Assembly: GCA_913050305.1 (NCBI GenBank)
Contig: CAJXAS010000002.1
Location: 1-48,933 of the forward strand
Source of the DNA: an uncultured Polaribacter sp.
GTDB taxonomy: Bacteria > Bacteroidota > Bacteroidia > Flavobacteriales > Flavobacteriaceae
Direction: 5' to 3'
DNA: 48,933 nucleotides
In this document: positions 33,935 to 41,909 of the stretch, piece by piece
How the letters are laid out: every line of letters starts with the position of its first letter
How positions within the stretch are numbered: the stretch's first letter is position 1
Made by a program: the position numbers and the translations under genes
Notes under the pieces: model-generated
Told to the model about the DNA's origin: nothing
Database searches by the model: none
Seen by the model: the letters and a program-made list of their open reading frames with translations, nothing else

Positions 33935-34591
33935 ATGAAAAAAACAGGAATCTTATTTTTATCTCTTTTTATAGCGACAGTTACATTTGCACAAAGTGCA
34001 GAAAAAGCAAAATCTTTATTAGACGAAGTTTCAGCAAAAATGGGAGCTTATGAAAATATGTATATTGGTTTTAGCCAGACATTAAGTAATGAAGAAGCAG
34101 GAATAAAAGAAGGCGATGAACCCCCTATTAACGGTGAAATTAATTTAAAAGGAGAAAAATATAGTTTAAACTACTTGGGTAATCATTTTATCTATGATGG
34201 TGCAAAATTGTATGTAATTAATCATGATGAAAAAGAGATTTCCATTTCAGATAGCGATTTAAGTGACGATGATGGATTTATTTATCCTTCTAAACTATTA
34301 ACTTTTTACAAAGAAGGTTATACTTTAGAAATGGGAAAATTACAGAACATAAAAGGCAAAAATATTCAGTTTGTTACCTTAAATCCGATTGATAGTAATT
34401 CGGAAATCATAATGGTAGAGCTAGGTATAGATGTAAAGACTAAACATATTTACAAGCTAATTCAAACCGGTATAAACACTTCAAAAACAATGTTTACAAT
34501 TACTGAATTTAAAAAAAATGAAGATTTGTCTGAAAGTTTCTTTAGTTTAAATAAAACAAAATATTTAAGTGATAATTACACAATAGACTAA
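33935..34591 (+). CDS. lolA: LolA-like outer-membrane lipoprotein carrier
   Basis: A 218-residue periplasmic protein. The signal peptide ends near residue 19 (TVTFAQ|SAEK). The mature protein has the LolA start (AKSLLDEVSAKMGAYENMYIGFSQTL) and alternating strands of an unclosed barrel (GEINLKGEKYSLNYLGNHFIYDG in the middle, 68-90). It should ferry lipoproteins from the LolCDE exporter to the outer membrane. LolB is generally not recognised in Bacteroidota. It lies 33 nt after ftsK and 60 nt before lptF. Confidence 0.9.
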   Translation: MKKTGILFLSLFIATVTFAQSAEKAKSLLDEVSAKMGAYENMYIGFSQTLSNEEAGIKEGDEPPINGEINLKGEKYSLNYLGNHFIYDGAKLYVINHDEKEISISDSDLSDDDGFIYPSKLLTFYKEGYTLEMGKLQNIKGKNIQFVTLNPIDSNSEIIMVELGIDVKTKHIYKLIQTGINTSKTMFTITEFKKNEDLSESFFSLNKTKYLSDNYTID

Positions 34592-34638
34592 TACTGTCAA
34601 TTAACAGGATTTTAATAGCATATTTATATTTAAGAAAC

Positions 34639-34646
34639 TACTTTTG
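34639..34646 (+). promoter_or_regulatory. -7 box for lptF
   Basis: TACTTTTG, exact TAnnTTTG match, ending 5 nt before the ATG at 34652. The start of transcription would fall on or next to the ATG, so this would be an internal, leaderless promoter in the operon. Confidence 0.5.
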
Positions 34647-34651
34647 CTATA

Positions 34652-36100
34652 ATGAAAATTTTAGATAAATACATCTTAAAAACATTCTTAGTACCTTTTC
34701 TAGCAACATTTTTAATTGTTTTATTTGTCTTAGTAATGCAATTACTTTGGCAGACTTTTGAAAGCATTGCTGGTAAAGGTATTAGTATTACTTTTATTCT
34801 AAAATTTTTATACTATACCTCACTTAGTATCATACCACAAGCATTGCCAATTGCAGTTTTATTATCTTCTATAATGGCTTTAGGAAGTTTAGGGGAAAAC
34901 TACGAGTTCGCAGCAGCCAAATCTGCAGGAATTTCTCTTCAAAGATTAGTAAGGCCTTTAATTTTTTTAACACTTTTTTTAAGTGGAATTAATTTCATCT
35001 TTTTAAATAATATTTTCCCATATGCTATTTTAAAGCAACAAAACCTGTACTACAATATAAAAAAGAAAAAACCCGCCTTGGCATTAATTCCCGGAAGTTT
35101 TAATAGCGATTTACCAAATTATCAAATTAAATTCGATGAAAAATATGGTAAAGAAAAAAACCTTTTAAAAAATGTTTTAATTTATGATTTAAGTTCTAGA
35201 AAAGGAAATCAGAAAGTAATAACTGCAGAAAGAGGTAAAATTATTTCTGAAGAAGGAAGTAGATATATGACATTTATTTTATACGATGGTTTTTATTATG
35301 AAGACCACACAAAGACGACAAGATCTCGTGTTAAAAAAGAGAAAATGCCAGCTTCCCAAGCAACTTTTAAAGAATATGAATTTAATATAGATATTTCTGA
35401 CCTTGTTGGTGATGGTTCTTTAGATGAAGAACGTTTCAAGAATAATTTTAAAATGCTGAGAATTAATCAACTTACAGACACCATTCCTATTTTGAAAACA
35501 GATTATAATGACATGCTAATGTCTAGGTCTAAATCTATTTCTTCCATTTCACAGTCCAAGTTACTATATAAATATCCAGATTCTTTAAAGCACGAGAATA
35601 TCGATACTATTAGTACCCTAGAAAATTTCCATTTAAAAGACCAAATAAGTATATTAAATGGTGCGAGAACGAAAATAAATAGTGCCGTTACTAATGTGAA
35701 AAATAATGTGAAAAGTGTAAAATGGAAACGGAAAACACTAAATTTTTTCGATTCTGAATACTATGGCCGAATTGCTTTGTCATTTTCTTGCCTCATTTTA
35801 TTTTTTATTGGTGCACCATTAGGCTCAATTATTAGAAAAGGTGGGTTTGGCTTGCCAATGATTTTAGCCATTGCTATTTATGTTATTTATTTCTTTGGAA
35901 ATACAATGGGTAAAAATTTGGCAGAAGAAAGTTCTATCTCCTCTTTACTAGGTTCTTGGATTTCTGCAATGGTGATGATTCCGTTTGGAATTTTTCTAAC
36001 AAGAAGAGCAACAAAAGACAAAGGGATATTTAATGTTGACAACATTCTATTACCTCTTAAAAAAATATTTCAAAAATTTATTCCCAAAAAAGACTTTTAA
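34652..36100 (+). CDS. LptF/LptG family LPS-export permease
   Basis: A 482-residue inner-membrane permease (YjgP/YjgQ family). Three N-terminal membrane helices (about 12-35, 52-78, 98-120) are followed by a large periplasmic jelly-roll region (about 135-360) and three C-terminal helices (about 375-460). The pattern LGENYEFAAAKSAGISLQRLV is the conserved coupling loop that contacts the LptB ATPase. The C-terminal motif IGAPLGSIIRKGGFG is typical. It should help extract LPS for the Lpt bridge. Whether it is LptF or LptG cannot be settled by eye. It ends 4 nt before ribB. Confidence 0.92.
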   Translation: MKILDKYILKTFLVPFLATFLIVLFVLVMQLLWQTFESIAGKGISITFILKFLYYTSLSIIPQALPIAVLLSSIMALGSLGENYEFAAAKSAGISLQRLVRPLIFLTLFLSGINFIFLNNIFPYAILKQQNLYYNIKKKKPALALIPGSFNSDLPNYQIKFDEKYGKEKNLLKNVLIYDLSSRKGNQKVITAERGKIISEEGSRYMTFILYDGFYYEDHTKTTRSRVKKEKMPASQATFKEYEFNIDISDLVGDGSLDEERFKNNFKMLRINQLTDTIPILKTDYNDMLMSRSKSISSISQSKLLYKYPDSLKHENIDTISTLENFHLKDQISILNGARTKINSAVTNVKNNVKSVKWKRKTLNFFDSEYYGRIALSFSCLILFFIGAPLGSIIRKGGFGLPMILAIAIYVIYFFGNTMGKNLAEESSISSLLGSWISAMVMIPFGIFLTRRATKDKGIFNVDNILLPLKKIFQKFIPKKDF

Positions 36101-36104
36101 AAGT

Positions 36105-37250
36105 ATGACCTCTTTATCAAATAAAAAAAACACCCAACTTCACAATATTGCAGATGCAATTGCAGACGTAAGAGACGGAAAAGTAATAATTGTTGTTGAT
36201 GATGAAAACAGAGAAAATGAAGGCGATTTTCTAGCAGCTGCCGAAAAAGCAACTCCAGAAATGATTAATTTTATGGCCACGCACGGCCGTGGGTTAATTT
36301 GTGCACCTCTAACAGAAAACCGTTGTCAAGAATTAGGCTTAGGTATGATGGTAGAAAATAATACAGACCCTATGGAAACCGGATTTACAGTCTCTGTAGA
36401 TCTTCGCGGAAAAGGTGTTACAACAGGTATTTCTGCTGCAGATAGAGCACTAACCATACAATCTTTAATTAAAAAAGATACCAAGCCATTTGATTTAGCA
36501 AGACCCGGACATATTTTCCCATTAAAAGCCAAAGAAGGTGGCGTTTTAAGGAGAACAGGGCATACAGAAGCAGCCATAGATTTTGCGCGTTTAGCAGGTT
36601 TAGAGCCTGCAGGAGTTATTGTAGAAATAATGAATGAAGACGGAACAATGGCCCGCTTACCAGAACTTTTAAAGGTTGCAAAAAAGTTTGATATTAAAAT
36701 AGTTTCTATAGAAGATTTGGTAGCATATAGAATGGAACATGACTCTTTAATCGATAAAAAAGACGATTTTAACATCATTACACGATTTGGAGAATTTAGA
36801 TTGCGTGCTTATGAACAAACTACAAATAACCAAATTCATATTGCATTAACTAAAGGTTCTTGGTCAAAAGAAGAAGCGGTATTAACAAGAGTAAATTCTA
36901 CTTTAGTAAATAATGATATTTTAGGAACTTTAACCAATAACGCCGACAAGAAACTAGACCAAATGTTTCAAGTTATAAATGACGAAGGAAAAGGAGCTAT
37001 TCTTTTTGTGAATCAACAAAATCACTCTCAAAATTTAATTACCAGATTAAAAATCTTAAAAGAAAATCAAGAAGTTGGAAAAATAAAAGCTCCAGATATT
37101 AAATTAGATAACAGAGATTTTGGAATTGGTGCTCAAATTTTACATGATTTAAATATCAGTAAATTAAAATTAATAACAAACTCTAAGCAAACAAAAAGAG
37201 TTGGTATGATTGGGTATGGTTTAGAAATTGTAGATTATATAACGTATTAA
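36105..37250 (+). CDS. ribB: 3,4-dihydroxy-2-butanone-4-phosphate synthase with degenerate GTP cyclohydrolase II half
   Basis: A 381-residue RibBA-type protein. The N-terminal half (12-212) keeps the DHBP synthase residues: DDENRENEGDF at 32-42, THGRGLICAPL, the loop GITTGISAADR-like GVTTGISAADR (104-114) and TGHTEAAIDFARLAG with MNEDGTMARLPEL. It makes the four-carbon riboflavin precursor from ribulose-5-phosphate. The C-terminal half (about 220-381) is a GTP cyclohydrolase II fold whose three zinc cysteines are replaced (L267, N278, A280) and whose catalytic QEGRGIGL loop reads QQNHSQNL. It should be inactive as cyclohydrolase, so RibA must be encoded elsewhere. The ATG at 36105 was chosen over 36033, which lies inside lptF. 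Confidence 0.93.
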   Translation: MTSLSNKKNTQLHNIADAIADVRDGKVIIVVDDENRENEGDFLAAAEKATPEMINFMATHGRGLICAPLTENRCQELGLGMMVENNTDPMETGFTVSVDLRGKGVTTGISAADRALTIQSLIKKDTKPFDLARPGHIFPLKAKEGGVLRRTGHTEAAIDFARLAGLEPAGVIVEIMNEDGTMARLPELLKVAKKFDIKIVSIEDLVAYRMEHDSLIDKKDDFNIITRFGEFRLRAYEQTTNNQIHIALTKGSWSKEEAVLTRVNSTLVNNDILGTLTNNADKKLDQMFQVINDEGKGAILFVNQQNHSQNLITRLKILKENQEVGKIKAPDIKLDNRDFGIGAQILHDLNISKLKLITNSKQTKRVGMIGYGLEIVDYITY

Positions 37251-37266
37251 TTTATTCATTAAAAAA

Positions 37267-37968
37267 TTAAATTATAACCTCTATTCCAGTTTGTAGCTCA
37301 ACAGGATCTTGGTTTTTCAGAAATAATCTTGCTGTGTGTTCTCCTTGAAGTATAATTTTATTATTTTCAATAGAAAGCCAACTACCCTCTCGCAGGCCCA
37401 AAACAGCGGTTTCATTAAAAACGTGAAACTCTTTAATTCTAGTCTCTCTAGTTTCTCCCATGTGTGTAGAACCTTTTTTGGGATCTAGATAATGTGCATT
37501 TATATTAAAAGAGAAGCATCCTAAAGTTTTAAAACTGGGCGGATACACAATTGGCATGTCGTTTGTGTTTTTCATATCAAGACCACAAATATTGCTTCCA
37601 GCACTTGTGCCTAAATATGGAATACCTCTTTCAATTGTTAATTTTAAATTATTTAAAAGATCGAGCTTATAAAGCTGATTTACTAACTCAAAGGTATTTC
37701 CTCCTCCAGTAAATATTGCCTCTGCATTTAGAATTGCTTCTTTCGGATTTTCATACTCATGAATTCCCTTTACATCCATATTTATTTTAGAAAATGCTTG
37801 CACCACTATAGCCGTATACGCATCATAAGAAAGGCCACCAGGCATTGCATACGGTATAAAGGTTACTGTATTTGCATTCTTAAAATGCACCTGTAAAACG
37901 GGTAATAAATAATCTAAATATCCACTTCCAAAAACAGTTGAAGTACTTGCAATAATCATTTTTTTCAT
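37267..37968 (-). CDS. pepE: Dipeptidase E (S51 peptidase)
   Basis: A 233-residue cytosolic serine peptidase that cleaves Asp-Xaa dipeptides. The nucleophile Ser is in YLGTSAGSNI (about 120), the TGGGNTFELV loop precedes it, and the Asp-binding and family-specific run PKKGSTHMGETRETRIKEF follows. Length and motifs match PepE (alpha-aspartyl dipeptidase). It is convergent with ribB (16 bp apart) and has a -7 box 5 nt before its ATG. Confidence 0.95.
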   Translation of the reverse strand: MKKMIIASTSTVFGSGYLDYLLPVLQVHFKNANTVTFIPYAMPGGLSYDAYTAIVVQAFSKINMDVKGIHEYENPKEAILNAEAIFTGGGNTFELVNQLYKLDLLNNLKLTIERGIPYLGTSAGSNICGLDMKNTNDMPIVYPPSFKTLGCFSFNINAHYLDPKKGSTHMGETRETRIKEFHVFNETAVLGLREGSWLSIENNKIILQGEHTARLFLKNQDPVELQTGIEVII

Positions 37969-37972
37969 AAGT

Positions 37973-37980
37973 CAAAAATA
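37973..37980 (-). promoter_or_regulatory. -7 box for pepE
   Basis: TATTTTTG on the minus strand, exact match, ending 4 nt before the pepE ATG. It predicts a leaderless mRNA. The rest of the 284-bp gap to the next gene has no other clear signal except TAACTTTA at 38218-38225, a near-consensus box for the downstream gene. Confidence 0.5.
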
Positions 37981-38252
37981 AGAAAATTGTTTTATAAATA
38001 CCACTATAATGATAGATTACAATGCTATTAGTACAGTTTTAAGCACCTTATTCTATTGTGATAGATGCCACTCTTGAGATTAGTTTTTTCTTTCATAATT
38101 TAAGACGTACCAAATTTTAGGAATAGAACACAATTAATTTCCTCAAAAGATTCTTCTTAAATAAGATTGACCTTAAAAAAGAATTAGTTTTAACAGTTAT
38201 TTATTTACTTTTTTCACTAACTTTAAAATTGCTAAATAAAGATTTGTTGCTT

Positions 38253-39068
38253 ATGAAAAGTTACCTAATATTTAAAAAAACACTTGTTATATTTCTATTT
38301 TTATTAACTTTTACTTCTTTCTCTCAAGAAAGAAGAGCATTGGTTGTTGGAAAAATAGCAGATACTTTAACGGTTATTAAAAATGCAAATATTATCAATT
38401 TAAAAACTAATCAAGGTACTTTTTCTTCTGATAATGGAGATTTTAGGATGTTTGTTAAAAAAGGAGATTCTTTAAGAATTTCTTCGATTCAGCATATTAC
38501 AAAGTTTATCGTTATTAATAAAAACGATGTAAAGAATGCATCTATAAGTATAACATTAAGAGAGAATACAGTCGTTTTAGATACCTTCGAACTGAAAAGG
38601 CATAACTTATTTGGCAGATTGGGCGTCGATTCTAAAAATGCACCTACAAATAAAAAAGATTCTTTATTAAGAGATCGTATGGACTTCTCTAAAATAAACA
38701 TGAACGTTGTTGCACCTGAAGACCATATAGATAAAATGAAACCACCCACCAATAATGTAGACCCCACAGCCCGGTTTGCAGGCGTTGGTGCCACTACTGT
38801 TATTCCTTTTAAAGGCTCTGAACGTTTGTGGGCTTTAAGAAAAGAGTTGGCTAGAAAAAAGGCCTTTCCTTTCAAGATAATGTCAGAATTAGGAGAAAAA
38901 TTCTTTTTTGAACAATTAAAAATTCCTGTAGAAAAGTACTTTCATTTTTTAGGCTATTGTAACTCCTTAGGCATTGAAGAACTGCATAAAGACAAAAAAG
39001 TTTTAGAAATAATTAAAATTTTTCAATCTGAAAGTAAAACATACTTAGAAATTATAAAAAAAGAGTAA
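38253..39068 (+). CDS. Secreted protein with CarboxypepD_reg-like domain
   Basis: A 271-residue secreted protein. The signal peptide ends near TSFSQ|ERR. The N-terminal part (about 27-110) has the carboxypeptidase-regulatory-like beta-sandwich pattern: VVGKIADTLTVIKNANIINL, GTFSSDNGDFRMFVKKGDSL, ISITLRENTVVLDTFEL. The C-terminal 160 residues are charged and unrecognised. The start ATG at 38253 gives the signal peptide; TTG 24 nt earlier is less likely. It is first in a run with a DUF6702 protein and two M1 peptidases (29 nt to the next gene) and probably works with them in the envelope. Confidence 0.8.
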   Translation: MKSYLIFKKTLVIFLFLLTFTSFSQERRALVVGKIADTLTVIKNANIINLKTNQGTFSSDNGDFRMFVKKGDSLRISSIQHITKFIVINKNDVKNASISITLRENTVVLDTFELKRHNLFGRLGVDSKNAPTNKKDSLLRDRMDFSKINMNVVAPEDHIDKMKPPTNNVDPTARFAGVGATTVIPFKGSERLWALRKELARKKAFPFKIMSELGEKFFFEQLKIPVEKYFHFLGYCNSLGIEELHKDKKVLEIIKIFQSESKTYLEIIKKE

Positions 39069-39097
39069 TTTGGCGCTGTAATTATTTTTATCATTTC

Positions 39098-39595
39098 ATG
39101 AAATTTAAAAAATATTTTTTACTTCTTTTAATCCTACCACTACTCTCCTTCTCGGCACATAAATATTATTTAAGTTTAACACAGATAAATTATAAAGAAG
39201 CGTCAAAATCTGTGCAAATAATTATTAATGTTTTTATGGATGACATTGAGACTGCTTTAAATAAAGATCATAGTATCGATTTGCAGCTTTCTACTAAAAA
39301 AGAGCTAAAAAACAACGATATTTATTTCGAAAACTATTTAAAAAAGGTATTACAATTTAAAATTAATAATACTTCAAGAGCTTTTCATTACGTAGGAAAG
39401 GAATATGAAGGGGATTTAGTCTATTTTTATTTAGAAATAGAAAATGTTTCTAAAGTCTCTTCCATTGAAGTTACCAATAAAATATTATTAAAACATTTTG
39501 ACAAACAAGAGAATTTAATCAAGTCTAAGGTTGGCACTACTAATAAAAGTGTTTTACTATCTAAAGACTATTATAAAGAAACATTAACTTATTAA
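39098..39595 (+). CDS. DUF6702 family secreted protein
   Basis: A 165-residue protein with signal peptide (LPLLSFSA|HKYYLS). The mature part starts with the typical HKYYLSLTQINYKEASKSVQI and NVFMDDIETALNKDHSIDL, then more beta strands (YFYLEIENVSKVSSIEVTN). This matches DUF6702, which regularly precedes M1 peptidase genes in Flavobacteriaceae (from memory). Function is unknown; it may help fold or place the peptidases. It ends 31 nt before the first M1 gene. Confidence 0.82.
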   Translation: MKFKKYFLLLLILPLLSFSAHKYYLSLTQINYKEASKSVQIIINVFMDDIETALNKDHSIDLQLSTKKELKNNDIYFENYLKKVLQFKINNTSRAFHYVGKEYEGDLVYFYLEIENVSKVSSIEVTNKILLKHFDKQENLIKSKVGTTNKSVLLSKDYYKETLTY

Positions 39596-39626
39596 AGTTA
39601 ATATTAATCAATTCAAATTTCAAATT

Positions 39627-41759
39627 ATGAAAAAAATAGGGCTTTTACTCTTTTCCATTGTATTTATAACGAGTGTAAATTTTGCACAAGATTCTAAAAC
39701 AAAAGCAGGCCATACGAACCAAAATAAATTTAAACAATTAAAAGAACTTTTACCAACTCCTAATCTGCAAAGAACAGCGTCTGGTGCGCCAGGTTTAAAA
39801 TATACGCAGCAAAAGGTAGATTATACAATGGATATTATTTTAGATGATGCGAATACTCGAATCTATGGAAATGAAACCATTACATATCATAATAATTCAG
39901 ATGATTCGTTAGCCTATTTATGGGTACAATTAGATCAAAACATGAGAGCTGCAGATTCTAAAACTCCAGACATTCAATCTAGTAGTATACCGAATAGTAC
40001 TTCTGAAAAAAGATTTAATAAATCGTATATGGAAGCTGCATTTGATGGTGGTTTTAAAATAGAAAGTGTTAAGAATACAGATGATACCAATTTATCACAC
40101 ATCGTTAACCAAACAATGATGCGTATTAATTTAGAAACACCTTTGGCTTCTGGAGAAAAGTTTCAATTTAAAATAAAGTGGTGGTATAATATTAACAATC
40201 ATAGAACAGATGGCGGTAGATCTGGTTATGAGCACTTTTCTAAAGACGGAAATAACAACTATGTTATTGCACAGTTTTATCCAAGAATGTGTGTGTATGA
40301 TAATGTAGAAGGTTGGCAAAATGACCAATTTTGGGGTAGAAGTGAATTTGCTTTAGAGTTTGGGGATTTTACGGTTAATATTACTACACCTGAAGATCAC
40401 ATGCTAGGAGCAACAGGTATCTTAAAAAATGAAATTGAAGTATTATCTAGAAAAGAATTAAAAAGATTAGAAAAGGCAAGAACAACTTTTGACAATCCTG
40501 TTTTAATTAGAACACAAGACGAAGCAGAAAAAATTGAAAAAAGTAGATCTAATAAAACAAAAACTTGGAAATTTTATGCAGAAAATGTGCGCGATTATGC
40601 ATTTGCAACTTCAAGAAAATTTATTTGGGATGCAATGGCCGTAGATATTAATGGCAAAACAGTAATGGCGTATTCTTTATATTCCAAAGAAGCGAACCCT
40701 TTATACGGGGAACACTCTACTAGAGCAGTTGCACAAACTTTAAAAACATATTCTAAGTATACCTTCGATTACCCATATCACAAAGCAATTTCTGTAGACG
40801 GACAAATGGGAATGGAATATCCGCAAATTTGTTTTAATCCAGGAAGACCAGATGCAGATGGAACCTACTCGGATAAGATAAAATATAGAATGATTAAAGT
40901 AACCATTCATGAAGTTGGTCATAACTTTTTTCCTATGATTGTAAATTCTGATGAAAGACAATGGACTTGGATGGATGAAGGATTAAATTCATATATGGAA
41001 ATGTTAGCAGAGTTAGATTATGATAAAGACTTTCCTATTACTAGAGGATACCCTAAAAATATTGTAAAATACATGTCTGGTGATCAATCTACCATTGCAC
41101 CTATAATGTCTAAAGGAGATCACGTATATAGTTTTGGTAGCAATGCTTATGGAAAGCCTGCAACAGCTTTATGGATCTTAAGAGAAACAATCATGGGAAA
41201 AGAATTATTTGACCACGCTTTTAGAACATATTCTCAAAGATGGATGTTTAAACATCCTTCTCCTGCAGATTTCTTTAGAACTATGGAAGATGCTTCTGGT
41301 ATTGATTTAGATTGGTTTTGGAGAGGCTGGTTTTACACAACAGATGTAACGGATATTGGTATTGAAGGTGTACGAAAATTTTATGCTACAGAAAATATAT
41401 CTGAAGAAACTGTAGATTTCGTTGAAGATAAAAGTGAAGGTTTAAACATCACAAAACCAACATCTGCAAAATCTAAATATTTCTATGAGATTACATTTAA
41501 CAAACCAGGTGGCTTAGTAATGCCAATTATTGTAGAATATACTTATGATGATGGTAGTAAAGAAAAAAAGACATACCCTGCACAAATTTGGAGATACAAT
41601 GATAAGAAAGTTACAAAAGCTGTGCACTCAGATAAGCAAATAACTAAGATTGTAATTGACCCAGATTTAGAGACTGCAGATGTAGACCTATCTAACAATA
41701 GCTTTCCTAATACTAATAAAGATCAGTTTAGTAAATTCAAAACAAAAATGAAAAACTAA
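39627..41759 (+). CDS. M1 family zinc metallopeptidase (first tandem copy)
   Basis: A 710-residue secreted gluzincin aminopeptidase. Signal peptide ends near residue 20 (SVNFAQ|DSK), then a conserved lead GHTNQNKFKQLKELLPTPN and an N-terminal beta-saddle (50-260). The zinc site is H428EVGH432 with E451 in WMDEGLNS. The exopeptidase motif, GxMEN in classical M1, reads GMEYPQICF, so the free amino group may be handled differently. The C-terminal region ends with a beta sandwich (MPIIVEYTYDDGSKEKK). It is the upstream member of a tandem pair and is separated from the second by a terminator. Its place after DUF6702 suggests export to the periplasm or outer membrane. Confidence 0.93.
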   Translation: MKKIGLLLFSIVFITSVNFAQDSKTKAGHTNQNKFKQLKELLPTPNLQRTASGAPGLKYTQQKVDYTMDIILDDANTRIYGNETITYHNNSDDSLAYLWVQLDQNMRAADSKTPDIQSSSIPNSTSEKRFNKSYMEAAFDGGFKIESVKNTDDTNLSHIVNQTMMRINLETPLASGEKFQFKIKWWYNINNHRTDGGRSGYEHFSKDGNNNYVIAQFYPRMCVYDNVEGWQNDQFWGRSEFALEFGDFTVNITTPEDHMLGATGILKNEIEVLSRKELKRLEKARTTFDNPVLIRTQDEAEKIEKSRSNKTKTWKFYAENVRDYAFATSRKFIWDAMAVDINGKTVMAYSLYSKEANPLYGEHSTRAVAQTLKTYSKYTFDYPYHKAISVDGQMGMEYPQICFNPGRPDADGTYSDKIKYRMIKVTIHEVGHNFFPMIVNSDERQWTWMDEGLNSYMEMLAELDYDKDFPITRGYPKNIVKYMSGDQSTIAPIMSKGDHVYSFGSNAYGKPATALWILRETIMGKELFDHAFRTYSQRWMFKHPSPADFFRTMEDASGIDLDWFWRGWFYTTDVTDIGIEGVRKFYATENISEETVDFVEDKSEGLNITKPTSAKSKYFYEITFNKPGGLVMPIIVEYTYDDGSKEKKTYPAQIWRYNDKKVTKAVHSDKQITKIVIDPDLETADVDLSNNSFPNTNKDQFSKFKTKMKN

Positions 41760-41781
41760 ATTTTATTTTAACAATAAATTT

Positions 41782-41817
41782 AAAAAGCGATGTGAATTAA
41801 TTTTCACATCGCTTTTT
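41782..41817 (+). terminator. Terminator between the two M1 genes
   Basis: A 15-bp perfect stem AAAAAGCGATGTGAA (41782-41796) / 41803-41817 with a 6-nt loop, ending in a T-run. Confidence 0.92.
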
Positions 41818-41827
41818 TATATAAAGA

Positions 41828-41857
41828 TTTGTTAAAATTTTAACGAAATTTAACAAA
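41828..41857. repeat. Palindrome and inverted repeat upstream of the second M1 gene
   Basis: TTTGTTAAA (41828-41836) is mirrored by TTTAACAAA (41849-41857), and GTTAAAATTTTAAC (41831-41844) is itself a perfect 14-bp palindrome. The block is 53 bp before the ATG at 41910, upstream of a near-consensus -7 box (TATTTTCG, 41874-41881). It looks like an operator for a dimeric regulator. Confidence 0.5.
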
Positions 41858-41909
41858 ACTGCTTATATATGCTTATTTTCGAGCCCTTATTTAATTCAAA
41901 ATATACAAT

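Noticed and set aside
36033..36104. Extended start of ribB overlapping lptF
   Set aside because: The overlap would be 68 nt; the ATG at 36105 lies 4 nt after the lptF stop and gives the family N-terminus.
38009..38077. 22-codon open frame in the pepE/38253 gap, ending in YCDRCHS
   Set aside because: A Cys-x2-Cys end looks tempting, but there is no promoter, terminator or length to support it.
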